Origin: Novosphingobium hassiacum
GTDB taxonomy: Bacteria > Pseudomonadota > Alphaproteobacteria > Sphingomonadales > Sphingomonadaceae
Direction: 5' to 3'
NCBI RefSeq assembly: GCF_014196055.1
Contig: NZ_JACICY010000006.1
Location: 62,001 to 126,000 of the forward strand
DNA length: 64,000 nucleotides
Both the position numbers and the translations under genes were made by a program. Position 1 is the stretch's first letter, and each line of letters begins with the position of its first letter. The notes under the pieces were generated by a model. That model searched no databases and was not told the DNA's origin. It saw only the letters and a program-made list of their open reading frames with translations. This document shows positions 35,957-44,574 of this stretch, in pieces.

Positions 35957-36574
35957 TCAAAGCGCCGGATTGTTGTAGCAATGCCAGGTGAATATCGCGG
36001 CAGCTCCGCGGTGCGGGCGCCAGTCTTCGGCCAGCGCGCGGGTTTCCTTTTCGGTGGGGCGTTCGGTCAGGCCCAGCAGCTTGCCCAAGCCTACTTGAAC
36101 TGCGAGGTCTCCGGCGGGCCAGATGTCGGGGCGGCCCTCGGCGAAGAGCAGGTAGATTTCGGCAGACCAGCGCCCGATGCCCTTGATCCTGACGAGTTCG
36201 GCAATGGCGTCTTCGTCATCTGCCGGCAGATTGTCGAGATCGAGTTCGCCCGAGACGACCAGTTCGCACAACGAGCGCGCGTAACCCTGCTTCTGGCGCG
36301 AAAGGCCGCAGGCGCGCAGGGCATCGAAATCGGCAGCGAGCAGGTCGTGCGGGGGGATGTCCTCACCCAGCAGCGCCTCGAGCTTGTTCCATACCGATGC
36401 TGCCGCCGACACGCTGACCTGCTGGCCGACGATGGTGCGCAGCAGGGTGCGGTAGCCGGTCTCGCGGATGCGCGGTTCGGGATAGCCGACTCGTTCGATT
36501 GCGCCAGCCATCAGTGGCGCGCGGGCGGCAATGTGGCCCAGACCTTCGCGGATCGCCTCGGCGGTAAGGCCCAT
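35957..36574 (-). CDS. DNA-3-methyladenine glycosylase II (AlkA-type, HhH-GPD)
   Basis: Base-excision enzyme removing alkylated purines. The 205-residue protein consists of the HhH-GPD domain only. It has a helix-hairpin-helix at about 127-150 ([14 protein letters not shown]), followed by the catalytic aspartate in the WPAGDLAVQ motif. The N-terminal domain of E. coli AlkA is missing, as in many compact bacterial homologues. ATG at 36574 has GGGAG 7 bases upstream; the open frame extends far upstream through the divergent ferredoxin gene without support. It is divergently arranged with the ferredoxin. Confidence 0.92.
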   Translation of the reverse strand: MGLTAEAIREGLGHIAARAPLMAGAIERVGYPEPRIRETGYRTLLRTIVGQQVSVSAAASVWNKLEALLGEDIPPHDLLAADFDALRACGLSRQKQGYARSLCELVVSGELDLDNLPADDEDAIAELVRIKGIGRWSAEIYLLFAEGRPDIWPAGDLAVQVGLGKLLGLTERPTEKETRALAEDWRPHRGAAAIFTWHCYNNPAL

Positions 36575-36707
36575 GTCATTTCTCCCAAGCAACGCTGTCT
36601 TTTGGCCGGATAGGCGGTTGCCAAAGACCGGGACACGCGATAGCAGCCCGCTCCAAAGGCGAACAGGGGGCCAATTTCTCCCCCGCGCTGCGTTTGGAGA
36701 ATGGACG

Positions 36708-37025
36708 ATGCCGAAGATTGTCGTGATCAATCGTGCAGGTGAAGAACAGACCGTCGAAGTCGATGCCGGCTTGTCGGTAATGGAAGCGATTCGCGACAAC
36801 GGTTTCGACGAGCTGCTGGCGCTGTGCGGCGGCTGCTGCTCGTGCGCAACGTGCCACGTGTTCATCGATCCGGAATTCGCTGACAAGCTGCCCGCGATGA
36901 GCGAAGACGAGAACGATCTGCTGGATAGCTCGGACTATCGCAACGAGACGTCGCGTCTTTCGTGCCAGGTTCAGGTGACGAGCGCGCTCGAAGGCCTGCG
37001 GGTTACGATCGCGCCTGAGGATTGA
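36708..37025 (+). CDS. [2Fe-2S] ferredoxin, adrenodoxin type
   Basis: A 105-residue electron carrier of the adrenodoxin/putidaredoxin type. Cluster ligands are in [12 protein letters not shown] (Cys-x5-Cys-x2-Cys spacing) and a fourth Cys in RLSCQVQV about 37 residues later. Ferredoxins of this type pass electrons to cytochromes P450, or to IscS-linked cluster assembly when next to hsc genes; neither partner is nearby here, so its role is open. The start at 36708 has GGAGA about 8 bases upstream. A palindrome followed by a T run lies downstream and may terminate the transcript. Confidence 0.93.
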   Translation: MPKIVVINRAGEEQTVEVDAGLSVMEAIRDNGFDELLALCGGCCSCATCHVFIDPEFADKLPAMSEDENDLLDSSDYRNETSRLSCQVQVTSALEGLRVTIAPED

Positions 37026-37044
37026 TTTCGGTTCGATGACTGCT

Positions 37045-37139
37045 GCGTCCCCGCGAAGGCGGGGACCTCAGGCACTTACATGACAGCTAGAGCAATGCGG
37101 CCTGAGGCCCCCGCCTTCGCGGGGCCGCGGGCTTTTTTA
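37045..37139. repeat. Palindromic repeat of the CCCCGCGAAGGCGGGG family, copy 2, with T run
   Basis: Arms GTCCCCGCGAAGGCGGGGAC-CTCAGG and CCTGAGG-CCCCCGCCTTCGCGGGG flank about 30 bases. On the + strand the element is followed by GCTTTTTTAT, so it can serve as a terminator for the ferredoxin gene whose stop is at 37023-37025. It is the same family as 7882-7965. Confidence 0.85.
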
Positions 37140-37202
37140 TGATTTTGCATCTCCACATCCGTTCGACACGAACGGGGAGAGTGGGTGTTGTGACTGGGGT
37201 GG

Positions 37203-38132
37203 CTAAAGACGCAGACCCGCAGTCTCTTCCAGCCCCGACATCAGGTTGAGCGACTGCACCGCCGCGCCGCTGGCGCCCTTGCCGAGGTTGTCGAGCACGG
37301 CGACCAGGCGGGCTTGCTGGCCGTCGGCACTGCCCATCACATGCAGCTTGAGGCCATCCCACGGTTCCATCGAAGCGCGTAGCAGCAGTTCGCCGTCTGC
37401 GGGAAGGTCCTGCTCGACCGTCACGATCGGCGATCCGGCGTAAAATTGCGTCAACGCCGCGCGGAGCAGGTCGGCGGGGACGTTTCCGGGCATCACGCCC
37501 AAGGGCAGCGGGATTTCGACGACCATGCCGCGATGTCCGTTGACCACGGCGGGGCTGAACAGCGGGGCGATGGCTACGCCGCTGTACTTTTCCATTTCGC
37601 CGACATGCTTGTGCCCGAAGGTCAGGCCGTAGCCGCGCCATGCAATGTCGCGATCGTCCTCGAAGCGCTTGATCAGCGCCTTGCCGCCGCCCGAATAGCC
37701 CGAGATCGCATTGCAGCTATAGGGCCAGGCCGAGGGCAGCAGGCCGTTGTGAACCAGAGGCGCAAGCAGGGCGATGAAGCCGGTGGGGTAGCAGCCGGGG
37801 TTCGAGACGCGGCTCGCCTGCGCCACGCTGTCGCGACCGACGATTTCGGGAAAGCCATAGGTCCAGCCCTCGGCGACGCGGTGCGCGGTCGAAGCGTCGA
37901 TAACCTTGGTGCGATCGTTGCGGATCATCGCCACGGCATCGCGCGCGGCGTCATCGGGCAGGCACAGGATCACGACATCGGCGTCGTTGATCGCCTCTGC
38001 CCGCGCGGCGTCATCCTTGCGGCGGACGTCGTCGAGCGCGATCAGCGCGAATTCGCTGCGGCCTGCGAGCCGGTCGGCGATTTCGAGGCCGGTGGTACCG
38101 GCGGCGCCATCGATGAATACCGAAGTTGTCAT
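37203..38132 (-). CDS. argC: N-acetyl-gamma-glutamyl-phosphate reductase (type 2)
   Basis: NADPH-dependent reduction of N-acetylglutamyl phosphate in arginine synthesis. At 309 residues it belongs to the shorter ArgC type. It has the nucleotide motif FIDGAAGTTGLEIADRL near the N-terminus, the catalytic cysteine in VSNPGCYPTG at about residue 116, and the GLTFGHKHVGEM histidine region later. ATG at 38132 overlaps the stop of the SH3 protein as ATGA. No other arg genes are nearby. Confidence 0.94.
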   Translation of the reverse strand: MTTSVFIDGAAGTTGLEIADRLAGRSEFALIALDDVRRKDDAARAEAINDADVVILCLPDDAARDAVAMIRNDRTKVIDASTAHRVAEGWTYGFPEIVGRDSVAQASRVSNPGCYPTGFIALLAPLVHNGLLPSAWPYSCNAISGYSGGGKALIKRFEDDRDIAWRGYGLTFGHKHVGEMEKYSGVAIAPLFSPAVVNGHRGMVVEIPLPLGVMPGNVPADLLRAALTQFYAGSPIVTVEQDLPADGELLLRASMEPWDGLKLHVMGSADGQQARLVAVLDNLGKGASGAAVQSLNLMSGLEETAGLRL

Positions 38133-38554
38133 GGCCTCGCCTCGATTGCAGTCAGTTCGACGTAGCCCACCAGCATGTCGTCCTCGCACTGGCCCCAGGC
38201 CCAGCCGCCGGACATGTCGAGCACATCGAAGACTTCACCAGCGCGCAGGGTGCGCAGTTCCTCGCCCTCGGCCTTGCCCGCAGCGCGCAGCACGGCGATG
38301 GCCTTGATCGTGTGCGGCATCGGCACGGCGTAGTGCGGCACGAAGTAGCGGCCAGCCAGGCCGATATGCGCCAGGTCGCCGCGCACCGGCAGGTGCGGCT
38401 TGTCCGACCGGTCCGCCGGGCGCAGCAGCGCAAGCTGTGCGGCGGGCACGTCGATGGGAAGTGGCGATGCTTCAACGGTCAATTCAGGTTGCCCCCGGAA
38501 CACGAAAGCCGGGCGATTAGCCGTGTCGGCGTGATCAGGCAAGCTAGCGCGCAT
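38129..38554 (-). CDS. Short SH3-domain protein (no peptidase domain)
   Basis: A 141-residue protein whose C-terminal half looks like a bacterial SH3 domain (VLRAAGKAEGEELRTLRAGE, DVLDMSGGWAWGQ, VGYVELTAIE). It is preceded by the segment LPVRGDLAHIGLAGRYFVPHY, typical of the N-terminus of NlpC/P60 hydrolases encoded next to this aminopeptidase in related bacteria (from memory). Here the frame stops right after the SH3 domain, so no NlpC/P60 catalytic domain is present. No signal peptide is visible. It starts 1 base after the aminopeptidase stop and overlaps argC by 4 bases. Confidence 0.8.
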   Translation of the reverse strand: MRASLPDHADTANRPAFVFRGQPELTVEASPLPIDVPAAQLALLRPADRSDKPHLPVRGDLAHIGLAGRYFVPHYAVPMPHTIKAIAVLRAAGKAEGEELRTLRAGEVFDVLDMSGGWAWGQCEDDMLVGYVELTAIEARP

Positions 38555-38555
38555 T

Positions 38556-39938
38556 TCAGCCGTAGCGGGCCTTGAGCATTCCCCATGTCGCGCGAAGGCC
38601 GAGCGCGTCGCCACCCTTTGGCCGCCCGGGCTTGGCGGCGGGTCGCCACGCGAACGTATCGAAGTGCGCCCACTCGATCCCCTCACCGACGAAACGGTCG
38701 AGGAACAGCGCAGCGACGCTGGCTCCGGCAAAGCCGCCCGAGGGCGAATTCTGCAGGTCGGCAACGTCGGATTTGAGCATTTCGCGGTAGCCGTCGTGCA
38801 GCGGCAGGCGCCAGCACGGATCATCGCGTTCGAGGCCTGCGGCGATCAGGACATCAGCGGTAGCAGCCTGACGCGTAAACAGCGCAGGCAGGTCCGGGCC
38901 GAGCGCGACGCGGGCCGCGCCGGTCAGCGTGGCGAAGTCGATGATCAGTTCGGGCTTGAGTTCACTCGCGCGGGTCAGCGCGTCGCCGAGCACCAGCCGC
39001 CCTTCGGCATCAGTATTGGTCACTTCCACCGATAGGCCGTTGCGCGCGCGCAAGATGTCGCCGGGGCGGAAGGCGTGGCCCGAGATCGCATTTTCGACGG
39101 CGGGCACAAGCACATGCAGCCGGATCTTCGGGCCGAGAGCCATGATTAGTCCGGCAAGTGCCAGCGCGTGCGCCGCACCGCCCATGTCCTTTTTCATCAG
39201 GAGCATGCCCGCAGAAGGCTTAATGTCGAGACCGCCCGAATCGAAGCACACGCCCTTGCCGACGATGGCGACGCGGGGGTGGCTGGGATCGCCCCACTCC
39301 ATCTCGATCAGGCGCGGCGCATGGCTGCGTGCGGCGGCGCGGCCGACCGCGTGGACCATCGGATAATCGCGCTCCAGCGCGTCTCCGGTCACGACGTGGA
39401 TTTCGGCGTGGTGGGTCTTGGCGAGCGCGCGGGCTTCGGATTCCAGTTGCGCGGGACCCATGTCCTCGGCGGGGGTGTTGACGAGATCGCGCACCATGAG
39501 CACGGCGGTGGCCTCGGCAAGCGTCGCGTCGATCAGCGCGGCCTGCCTGGTCAGAAGCACGCGCGGCTCTGCGTCCTTGGCATCCTTGCGATAGCGGTCG
39601 AAGCGGTATTGGGCGGTGACCCAGCCGTGCATGGCCTTGCCGGGTTCGCCGCTGGCGAGGCGGTAAGTGCCGCCAGGAAGGACATCGGCAAGCTTTGCGA
39701 GGCACCACGATGACAGGTTCGCCGTATTGGCGACACCTGATACGACGAACCAGCCATCGCCATCGGGCACGATCGCGTATTCGTATCCGCCCGCCTCGAA
39801 CTTCTGGGCGGCAAGGCTCGCGCGCTGTCCGGCGTTGAGTTGCTTGAGAAATTCGGGCAACGTCGTCTTGTCGAGAAGGTGGATCGCAGTGGCCTGCTGG
39901 CCTCGGTCCGGCTGGATCAGCGCGTTTCTGTCGGTCAT
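38556..39938 (-). CDS. Leucyl aminopeptidase family protein (M17)
   Basis: A cytosolic di-metal aminopeptidase of 460 residues. The M17 catalytic signature NTDAEGRL lies near residue 325. The metal and lysine motifs are VGKGVCFDSGGLDIKPS and MLLMKKDMGGAAHAL. The M17 N-terminal domain is present but divergent, as in the PepB-like subgroup. The start is ATG at 39938 (MTDRN) or ATG five codons upstream at 39953; neither has a strong ribosome site. The SH3 gene follows almost without a gap, and a + strand lipoprotein gene diverges from it. Confidence 0.93.
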   Translation of the reverse strand: MTDRNALIQPDRGQQATAIHLLDKTTLPEFLKQLNAGQRASLAAQKFEAGGYEYAIVPDGDGWFVVSGVANTANLSSWCLAKLADVLPGGTYRLASGEPGKAMHGWVTAQYRFDRYRKDAKDAEPRVLLTRQAALIDATLAEATAVLMVRDLVNTPAEDMGPAQLESEARALAKTHHAEIHVVTGDALERDYPMVHAVGRAAARSHAPRLIEMEWGDPSHPRVAIVGKGVCFDSGGLDIKPSAGMLLMKKDMGGAAHALALAGLIMALGPKIRLHVLVPAVENAISGHAFRPGDILRARNGLSVEVTNTDAEGRLVLGDALTRASELKPELIIDFATLTGAARVALGPDLPALFTRQAATADVLIAAGLERDDPCWRLPLHDGYREMLKSDVADLQNSPSGGFAGASVAALFLDRFVGEGIEWAHFDTFAWRPAAKPGRPKGGDALGLRATWGMLKARYG

Positions 39939-39991
39939 GGTGTATCCATGCATGCCGCAGAGCGCCGCGTGTTGCGAGAGGAAAGTGCCTG

Positions 39992-40813
39992 ATGCGTGCC
40001 ACCGTTTTGTTCCCGCTCGTGCTCCTTGCGGGTTGCTCGGTCAGCAGCGACCCACAAGCCGATGCCAGCGCAAGTGCCAGTGCAGAGCCGAGCGCCGTCC
40101 CTGCCCCGCCCGCCGCGCCATCGGTGCCGGCCCAGACGCCGGTGGCTGCGCGCAACGTCACCGTAGAGAACGACGAGTACGAATTCACCTACTCCTACCC
40201 CGCTGAGGCTGGCGCGATTCCAGCTCTGAAGGGCTTGCTCGATGAAGACCTCGAAAAGCAGCGCAAGGAACTGATTGCGGACGCAAAAGAGGGTAAAGCG
40301 GATGCCACGAAGAACGGCTACCCGTACCATGCCTATAGCCACAGCGTCGAATGGCAGGTCGTGACCGACACGCCTGCGTGGCTGAGCATGTCGACGCTGA
40401 TCGGCTATTTCAGCGGCGGGGCGCATCCGAACTACGGCTACGAGCCGCTGTTGTGGGACAAGATCGCAGGCGTGCGCCGCGCGCCGACCGACCTGTTCAC
40501 GTCGAAAGCGGCCCTGGCCGCGGCAATTCGCGATCCGTTCTGCAAGGAACTGGAAAAAGAGCGTGCCAAGAAGCGGGGCGGGGAAAAGTGGACCGGCGAT
40601 ATCTCGGAGTTCACCAAGTGCATCGACCCGATCGAGCAGACGGTGATCCTGGGCTCGTCCAACGGCAAGGCGTTCAATCGCATCGGCGTGCTGATTTCGC
40701 CTTATGCGGCCGGACCTTACGCCGAAGGGTCGTACGAGGTGACGCTGCCGGTGACGCCCAAGGTGCTGGCGGCGGTGCGTCCCGAATACAAGCCCGCTTT
40801 CGTAGCGCAGTGA
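39992..40813 (+). CDS. Lipoprotein with DUF3298-like domain
   Basis: A 273-residue protein with a lipoprotein signal peptide, MRATVLFPLVLLAGC (lipobox LAGC), followed by an Ala/Ser/Pro-rich linker to about residue 55. The globular part has DUF4163/DUF3298-type features: the EYEFTYSYPA strand, and the region FSGGAHPNYGYEPLLWD typical of the RsiV-like fold. RsiV-type proteins sense lysozyme in Bacillus, but nothing here shows that role. The protein is likely anchored facing the periplasm. Two cysteines (DPFCKELEKE and KCIDP) could form a disulphide. It is divergent from the aminopeptidase gene and upstream of map. Confidence 0.85.
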   Translation: MRATVLFPLVLLAGCSVSSDPQADASASASAEPSAVPAPPAAPSVPAQTPVAARNVTVENDEYEFTYSYPAEAGAIPALKGLLDEDLEKQRKELIADAKEGKADATKNGYPYHAYSHSVEWQVVTDTPAWLSMSTLIGYFSGGAHPNYGYEPLLWDKIAGVRRAPTDLFTSKAALAAAIRDPFCKELEKERAKKRGGEKWTGDISEFTKCIDPIEQTVILGSSNGKAFNRIGVLISPYAAGPYAEGSYEVTLPVTPKVLAAVRPEYKPAFVAQ

Positions 40814-40859
40814 TACGGTCGATCTTCAAGACCTCGCATTTGCCGAACGATATCGCTAC

Positions 40860-41699
40860 ATGCAGGGCATGACCGAATATCTGACAGTCGAAGACAACGA
40901 TGTGCTGCTGCGCGACGGCACGATCAAACTGCATGGCCCTGCCGCGTTCGAAGGGATGCGCAAGGCGGGACGGCTCGCAGCCGAGATTCTCGATGCGCTG
41001 GCGCCGATGGTGCAGCCGGGCGTCCGGATGGACTATCTCGACGACGTCGTGCGGCAGATGACGCTGGATGGCGGCGCGATCCCGGCGACGCTGGGCTATC
41101 GCGGCTATGAGCACTCCAGCTGCATCTCGATCAACCACGTGGTGTGCCATGGTATCCCTTCGGAAAAGGTGCTGAAGGACGGTGACATCGTCAACATCGA
41201 CGTGACCCCGCTGCTCGACGGCTGGCATGGCGATTCCAGTCGGATGTATCTCGTGGGCGACGTGCCCTTGAAGGCAAAGCGACTGGTCGACGTTACGCAC
41301 GAATGCCTCATGATCGGGATCGAGCAGGCCAAGCCCGGGGCGCGGCTGGGCGATATCGGCGCGGCGATCCAGGCCCATGCCGAAAAGCACCGCTTCGGCG
41401 TGGTGCGCGAATTCTGCGGACATGGCGTCGGCCGCCTGTTCCACGATGCGCCCGAGGTCGTTCACGCCGGGCGTGCAGGAACAGGGCCGGAGCTTCGGCC
41501 GGGCATGTTCTTCACGATCGAGCCGATGATCAATTTCGGCAAGGCGGGCGTGAAAATCCTCGACGACGGCTGGACGGCGGTTACGCGCGACCGTTCGCTG
41601 TCGGCGCAGTTCGAGCATTCGATCGGCATCACCGAAGACGGCTGCGAAATCTTTACGCTCAGCCCGAAAGGCCTGCACAAGCCGCCTTACGCGGGTTGA
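40860..41699 (+). CDS. map: Methionine aminopeptidase type I
   Basis: Removes initiator methionine from nascent proteins. The 279-residue protein has the pita-bread fold with the metal ligands in order: NIDVTPLLDGWHGDSSRMY (two Asp), the GHGVGRLFHDAPEV His, FFTIEPMI Glu and AQFEHSIGI Glu. An N-terminal extension of about 30 residues (EYLTVEDNDVLLRDGTIKLH) is common in alphaproteobacterial Map. Candidate starts are ATG at 40860 and ATG at 40869; neither has a well-spaced ribosome site. Confidence 0.95.
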   Translation: MQGMTEYLTVEDNDVLLRDGTIKLHGPAAFEGMRKAGRLAAEILDALAPMVQPGVRMDYLDDVVRQMTLDGGAIPATLGYRGYEHSSCISINHVVCHGIPSEKVLKDGDIVNIDVTPLLDGWHGDSSRMYLVGDVPLKAKRLVDVTHECLMIGIEQAKPGARLGDIGAAIQAHAEKHRFGVVREFCGHGVGRLFHDAPEVVHAGRAGTGPELRPGMFFTIEPMINFGKAGVKILDDGWTAVTRDRSLSAQFEHSIGITEDGCEIFTLSPKGLHKPPYAG

Positions 41700-41767
41700 C
41701 GGCCAGCCCCCCGACCGCGTCATTGCGACCGGCACAGGACGAGGTTGCCCAAAAATCAGGCAGCCTT

Positions 41768-41784
41768 TGCGCAAATATTGTGCA
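41768..41784. promoter_or_regulatory. Candidate NtrC-binding enhancer site
   Basis: TGCGCAAATATTGTGCA is an imperfect dyad with TGCGC and GTGCA arms around 7 AT-rich bases. It matches the NtrC consensus TGCAC-N7-GTGCA with one mismatch and lies about 130 bases upstream of the sigma-54 promoter, a typical enhancer distance. Confidence 0.55.
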
Positions 41785-41909
41785 CGAATAGATCACACAG
41801 GCGCAACGATGCATCTGTGTGGCTGGCGCATGCGATTCAAATCTTGCCGCAGCGCCGCATTTCCCGCTTTCCCGGCGTGTCGCGATGGCCTAGTGATTAG
41901 GCATACTAG

Positions 41910-42341
<432 letters not shown>

Positions 42342-42461
42342 ACACACGCAGTCGTCTTGTTTTTTACGGCGGGGGTAGGCCTGTGGACGGGCAAGCCTCC
42401 GGTTTGACTACCACCCCAGACACCCCCCGACCTCTCCCCGGGGGCAAGAAAAGGACCAGCG

Positions 42462-43871
42462 ATGGCAACTGCAAAGGACATTCTCGCCCGCATCAAGGAC
42501 GAGGAAATCGAGTGGATCGATCTGCGTTTCACCGACCCCAAGGGCAAGTGGCAGCACCTGACCATGGTCGCCGGCCTGATCGGCGAAGATGAGCTCGAAG
42601 ACGGCCTGATGTTCGACGGTTCGTCGATCGAGGGCTGGAAGGCCATCAACGAATCCGACATGATCCTCAAGCCGGACCTTTCGGCAGTCTATGTCGATCC
42701 GTTCAGCGCCACCCCGATGCTGATCGTGGTTTGCGACATCGTTGAGCCTTCGACCGGCGAGCTGTACTCGCGCGATCCGCGCTCGACCGCCAAGCGCGCC
42801 GAAGCCTTCGTCAAGTCGACCGGTATCGGCGACACCGTCTACGTGGGGCCAGAAGCCGAGTTCTTCCTGTTCGACGACGTCAAGTACTACGACGGCTACG
42901 ACGGTAACGGCTTCCGCATCGACGATATCGAACTGCCGACCAACACCAACAAGGAATACGAAGGCGGCAACCTCGGCCATCGTCCAGGCGTCAAGGGCGG
43001 CTACTTCCCCGTCGCGCCGATCGACAGCTGCGTCGACATCCGTGGCGAGATGGTTTCGACCATGATCGAAATGGGCCTGCCTTGCGACAAGCACCACCAC
43101 GAAGTGGCAGCAGCGCAGCACGAGCTCGGCCTGACCTTCGGTACGTTGGTCCAGACCGCCGACCGCATGCAGGTCTACAAGTACGTCGTGCAACAGGTTG
43201 CGCACGCTTACGGCAAGTCGGCCACGTTCATGCCGAAGCCGATCAAGGGTGATAACGGTTCGGGCATGCACACCCACATCTCGATCTGGGAAGCTGGCAA
43301 GCCACTGTTCGCCGGCAACGGCTATGCCGGTCTGTCCGACATGTGCCTGTATTTCATCGGCGGCGTGATCAAGCATGCCAAGTCGCTGAATGCCTTCACC
43401 AACCCCACGACCAACAGCTACAAGCGCCTGGTCCCGGGTTATGAAGCGCCGGTGCTGCTGGCATATTCGGCCCGCAACCGCTCGGCTTCGTGCCGCATTC
43501 CTTATGGTGCCGGTGCCAAGGCAAAGCGCGTGGAATTCCGTTTCCCCGACGCTATGGCCAACCCCTACCTGTGCTATGCAGCGCTGCTGATGGCAGGCCT
43601 CGACGGGATCAAGAACAAGATCCACCCGGGCGAAGCCATGGACAAGAACCTGTACGACCTGCCGCCAGAAGAACTCGCCGAAGTGCCCACCGTTTGCGGT
43701 TCGCTTCGCGAAGCTCTCGATTCGCTTGCGGCCGATCACGACTACCTGCTGCAGGGCGGCGTGTTCACCAAGGACCAGATCGAAGCTTATGCCGAGATCA
43801 AGTGGGCTGAGCAGCTGCGTTGGGAAACCACCCCGGCGGCGGTCGAATTCGACATGTACTACTCGGCCTGA
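42462..43871 (+). CDS. glnA: Glutamine synthetase type I
   Basis: Dodecameric GS-I condensing glutamate and ammonia. The 469-residue protein carries the motifs FDGSSIEGW, the metal/active site [18 protein letters not shown], and the [11 protein letters not shown] signature. The adenylylation site is Tyr398 in [10 protein letters not shown], so it is of the GlnE-regulated GS-I beta type. Ribosome site AAGGA lies 8 bases before ATG. It lies 120 bases downstream of glnB, and a strong terminator follows. Confidence 0.98.
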   Translation: MATAKDILARIKDEEIEWIDLRFTDPKGKWQHLTMVAGLIGEDELEDGLMFDGSSIEGWKAINESDMILKPDLSAVYVDPFSATPMLIVVCDIVEPSTGELYSRDPRSTAKRAEAFVKSTGIGDTVYVGPEAEFFLFDDVKYYDGYDGNGFRIDDIELPTNTNKEYEGGNLGHRPGVKGGYFPVAPIDSCVDIRGEMVSTMIEMGLPCDKHHHEVAAAQHELGLTFGTLVQTADRMQVYKYVVQQVAHAYGKSATFMPKPIKGDNGSGMHTHISIWEAGKPLFAGNGYAGLSDMCLYFIGGVIKHAKSLNAFTNPTTNSYKRLVPGYEAPVLLAYSARNRSASCRIPYGAGAKAKRVEFRFPDAMANPYLCYAALLMAGLDGIKNKIHPGEAMDKNLYDLPPEELAEVPTVCGSLREALDSLAADHDYLLQGGVFTKDQIEAYAEIKWAEQLRWETTPAAVEFDMYYSA

Positions 43872-43894
43872 TTTCAGACCGTTGAATTGTAGGA

Positions 43895-43924
43895 GGGCGC
43901 CCGGGAAACCGGGCGCCCTTTCCG
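43895..43924 (+). terminator. Rho-independent terminator of glnA
   Basis: A perfect 10-base-pair stem GGGCGCCCGG/CCGGGCGCCC with a GAAA tetraloop is followed by TTTCCGTT, 24 bases after the glnA stop. Confidence 0.85.
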
Positions 43925-44076
43925 TTGGGGGACCAAGCGCCGCTCACTGCGGACAACGCGTGAAGTTGTGATTTTTTCCACAGTTTGCGACGAACCGAGT
44001 TGAGCTGTTATGAGCGCGGGGTGAACGGAATGGGGCTCGGGTTACCTTAAGCGACAGCATCGTTACGAAGGCTGCC

Positions 44077-44568
44077 ATGCTTCGTACAATGGTCGCCAGC
44101 CTCCTCGCCCTGTTCAGCCTTGCAGCGCTCCCCACCTCCGCCCACGCGCGCTTGCAGTGCGTGACTTACGCCCGGCAGGTTTCGGACGTTCAGATCAGCG
44201 GCAATGCCCGCGACTGGTGGGGCAATGCCGAGGCTACCTATGAGCGCGGCCATCAGCCCCGCCCCGGCGCGGTTCTGGCGTTCAGCGGCACCCGCGCAAT
44301 GCCCTATGGCCATGTCGCCGTGGTCAGCAAGATCATCGACGATCGCCACATCCTGATCGATCACGCCAACTGGTCTGGCCCGGGCATGGTCGAGCGCGGT
44401 GTTCAGGCCGTCGATGTTTCAGCTGCCGGCGATTGGAGCGAAGTGCGCGTATGGTATGCACCGACGCGCTCGGTGGGCCTTCGTGCCAGTCCGGCCAAGG
44501 GCTTCATCTATCCCCGCAGCATGACCGCCAGCGCAGCAAACGCAGACGCAGACGCAGCCAAGGGCTGA
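44077..44568 (+). CDS. Secreted CHAP-domain amidase-like protein
   Basis: A 163-residue protein with a Sec signal peptide (residues 1-24, ending SAHA). A CHAP-type cysteine peptidase domain follows: the catalytic Cys in LQCVTYARQ (about 28), the catalytic His in MPYGHVAVVSKI, and DHANW with the polar third residue. CHAP enzymes cleave peptidoglycan stem peptides or glycan-peptide amides, which fits an envelope role. GAAGG lies about 7 bases before ATG. The C-terminal 20 residues are Ala/Asp-rich and probably disordered. Confidence 0.88.
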   Translation: MLRTMVASLLALFSLAALPTSAHARLQCVTYARQVSDVQISGNARDWWGNAEATYERGHQPRPGAVLAFSGTRAMPYGHVAVVSKIIDDRHILIDHANWSGPGMVERGVQAVDVSAAGDWSEVRVWYAPTRSVGLRASPAKGFIYPRSMTASAANADADAAKG

Positions 44569-44574
44569 CACCAA

